Of a DNA stretch of 48,794 bases, positions 47,808-48,794 are shown piece after piece. The position numbers and the translations under genes are program-made. Origin of the DNA: Oscillospiraceae bacterium (GTDB lineage: Bacteria > Bacillota > Clostridia > Oscillospirales > Oscillospiraceae). Position 1 is the first letter of the stretch; each line of letters starts with the position of its first letter. The stretch is taken from assembly GCA_017458825.1 (NCBI GenBank), contig JAFSZX010000006.1:1-48794 (forward strand). Reading direction: 5' to 3'. Under the pieces are notes generated by a model that saw only the letters and a list, made by a program, of their open reading frames with translations, made no database searches and was not told the origin of the DNA.

Positions 47808-48575
47808 ATGCAGGGAATACGTCGGGATCAGATCAAAGACCTTCTCAACAGCGCCGGTTTTGTCAACGTGCAGGAGCTGGTGACACGGTTCAACGTATCG
47901 TCGGAAACCATCCGGCGAGATCTGGAGTATCTGGAGCGGGACGGCGTCGTGCGGCGGATCCACGGCGGCGCTGTCAGCGTTTTGCCCCATGTAAACGAGT
48001 CCTCATATACTGCACGGCAGCAATATCATACAACGGAGAAATGCGCCATCGCCCGGGCGGCGGCTTCGCTGATTCAGGACGGCGACACCATTTTGATCGC
48101 GCCGGGGACCACCACGCGGCTGGTGTCCTCCTTTTTGCGGAAGCATACCGGGATCACAGCCGTGACCAATTCGTTGCCCGTTGCCATGGAGCTTTCCGGT
48201 TGTCCCGGCGTAGACGTCCATTGTCTGGGCGGTCATCTGCGGAGCGACGATTATTCCACTTCCGGCATCACGGCGCTGGAAAATCTGAACATCTTCAATA
48301 TTTCCAAGCTCATCATGGGTGTCGGCGGAATCACGCCGGGCGGCATTACGGACTACCGTATGGACGAGTCGGCACTGCTGCGCACGTTTATCAACAAGGC
48401 GGATTGTGTGATCGGTCTGGCTGACCACGCCAAATTCGGGATCGTCTGCGTCTACAACATCTGCCCTGTCGACCATTTGGACTATCTGATCACCGACAGC
48501 GGCACTCCGGAGGAGTATCTGCAGCCCTATCGGGAAAAGGGCGTCACCGTGCGTATCGCGGACGCGGACGAGTAA
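47808..48575 (+). CDS. DeoR/GlpR-family transcriptional regulator
   Basis: A 255-residue regulator. Residues about 5-57 form the winged helix-turn-helix (VNVQELVTRFNVSSETIRRDLEYLERDGVVRRIHGGAV, the DeoR signature). The rest is the sugar-phosphate-sensing ISOCOT-like domain with DGDTILIAPGTTT (phosphate-binding loop), ITAVTNSLPVAMEL, GGHLRSDDYSTSG and LADHAKFG. It usually represses and is released by a phosphorylated sugar. The likely targets are the divergent aminotransferase gene and its own. ATG 47808 follows AGGGAGAAAAAAG. It is followed by its own terminator. Confidence 0.93.
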   Translation: MQGIRRDQIKDLLNSAGFVNVQELVTRFNVSSETIRRDLEYLERDGVVRRIHGGAVSVLPHVNESSYTARQQYHTTEKCAIARAAASLIQDGDTILIAPGTTTRLVSSFLRKHTGITAVTNSLPVAMELSGCPGVDVHCLGGHLRSDDYSTSGITALENLNIFNISKLIMGVGGITPGGITDYRMDESALLRTFINKADCVIGLADHAKFGIVCVYNICPVDHLDYLITDSGTPEEYLQPYREKGVTVRIADADE

Positions 48576-48604
48576 TGATTGTACGTCGGCAAAACCATCA
48601 ACGA

Positions 48605-48636
48605 CGGAGAATCGGTTTTGATTCTCCGCCGTTTTT
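48605..48636 (+). terminator. Intrinsic terminator of the DeoR-type gene
   Basis: CGGAGAATC (48605-48613) and GATTCTCCG (48620-48628) pair around GGTTTT, followed by CCG and a run of six T. Confidence 0.92.
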
Positions 48637-48660
48637 TCGCGTACCGCATCTTCAAAATCA

Positions 48661-48783
48661 AAACCTCCGGCTAAGCCGGAGGTTTGACTAAGCCCTATAA
48701 GGGCTTTTTACGGACATTGCCCCTTAAGGGGCTCGAAAAGGTTTGCCAACCGCATTTCTTTCTCGGGCTACCCCTTAAGGGGT
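48661..48783. repeat. Cluster of four palindromes at the window end
   Basis: AAACCTCCGGC-TAA-GCCGGAGGTTT (48661-48685), AGCCCT-ATA-AGGGCT plus T run (48691-48709), GCCCCTTAAGGGGC (48719-48732) and ACCCCTTAAGGGGT (48770-48783). The first resembles 8044-8066. The second looks like a terminator; the last two share the CCCCTTAAGGGG core. The rest of 48686-48794 shows no gene. Confidence 0.7.
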
Positions 48784-48794
48784 TTCCTTTTATG

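Overview
The window looks like chromosome of a moderately GC-rich, endospore-forming Firmicute, most likely a gut clostridium of the Oscillospirales type. This is inferred from a sporulation sigma-K gene, lplB/ytcP-type importers, an FMN-riboswitch-controlled riboflavin ECF transporter, lipoprotein signals, strong AGGAGG ribosome binding sites, and very large secreted proteins built from GLUG-type repeats. No phage, insertion sequence or CRISPR array was seen.

Layout. 1-660: four tRNA genes (Gln, Lys, Met, Trp) with terminators. 660-8960: ordinary chromosome, comprising a DUF2975 membrane protein with its HTH partner, FMN riboswitch plus ribU, dinB, a D-amino-acid block (APC permease, a D-aminoacylase pseudogene with two internal deletions, alanine racemase) and sigK behind a SigE-like promoter. 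8963-13376 (minus): a DUF4432 epimerase-like protein, an alkaline-phosphatase-superfamily phosphodiesterase, a TIM-barrel isomerase and an AraC-type regulator. 13576-19378 (plus): a six-gene sialic-acid-type operon (lyase, GH33 sialidase-like, second glycosidase, YhcH/NanQ anomerase, lyxose/mannose isomerase, PfkB kinase). 19517-29121 (minus): two giant GLUG exoproteins with a 38-residue peptide gene between them. 29422-46057 (minus): an operon encoding a solute-binding lipoprotein, a metallo-beta-lactamase (MBL)-fold lipoprotein, a 2697-residue membrane-anchored GLUG protein, an MBL-fold protein without signal peptide, two importer permeases, a 42-residue peptide and an M81 metallopeptidase. 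46466-48575: a class V aminotransferase divergent from a DeoR-type regulator, followed by clustered palindromes.

The main new observation is a putative regulon. Four promoters (13438-13500 plus; 11615-11677, 29282-29344 and 46148-46210 minus) share one architecture: two 21-bp-phased direct repeats (core CAATATAATTATAGAAAA), the second covering the -35 position, then exactly 17 bp to an extended -10 (TGATAAAAT or TGGTAGAAT). Three of the four also carry a 20-bp motif (type ATTCCRCAACTTACCRC) starting exactly 70 bp upstream of the first repeat. This is what a class II AraC-family activator would need. The araC gene is in the middle of the set, and its own predicted -35 overlaps the first repeat of the divergent promoter. 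The regulon would join the sialic-acid-type catabolic operon, an oligosaccharide-type importer lacking its own ATPase, giant surface proteins, three related MBL-fold proteins and two small peptides of one family.

The catabolic operon lacks nanE, nanK, nagA and nagB but has a lyxose/mannose isomerase and a fructokinase-like kinase. This suggests that the lyase product is mannose and the substrate is KDN (deaminated sialic acid) rather than Neu5Ac: KDN to pyruvate plus mannose, then fructose, then fructose-6-phosphate. That is inference and needs biochemical testing.
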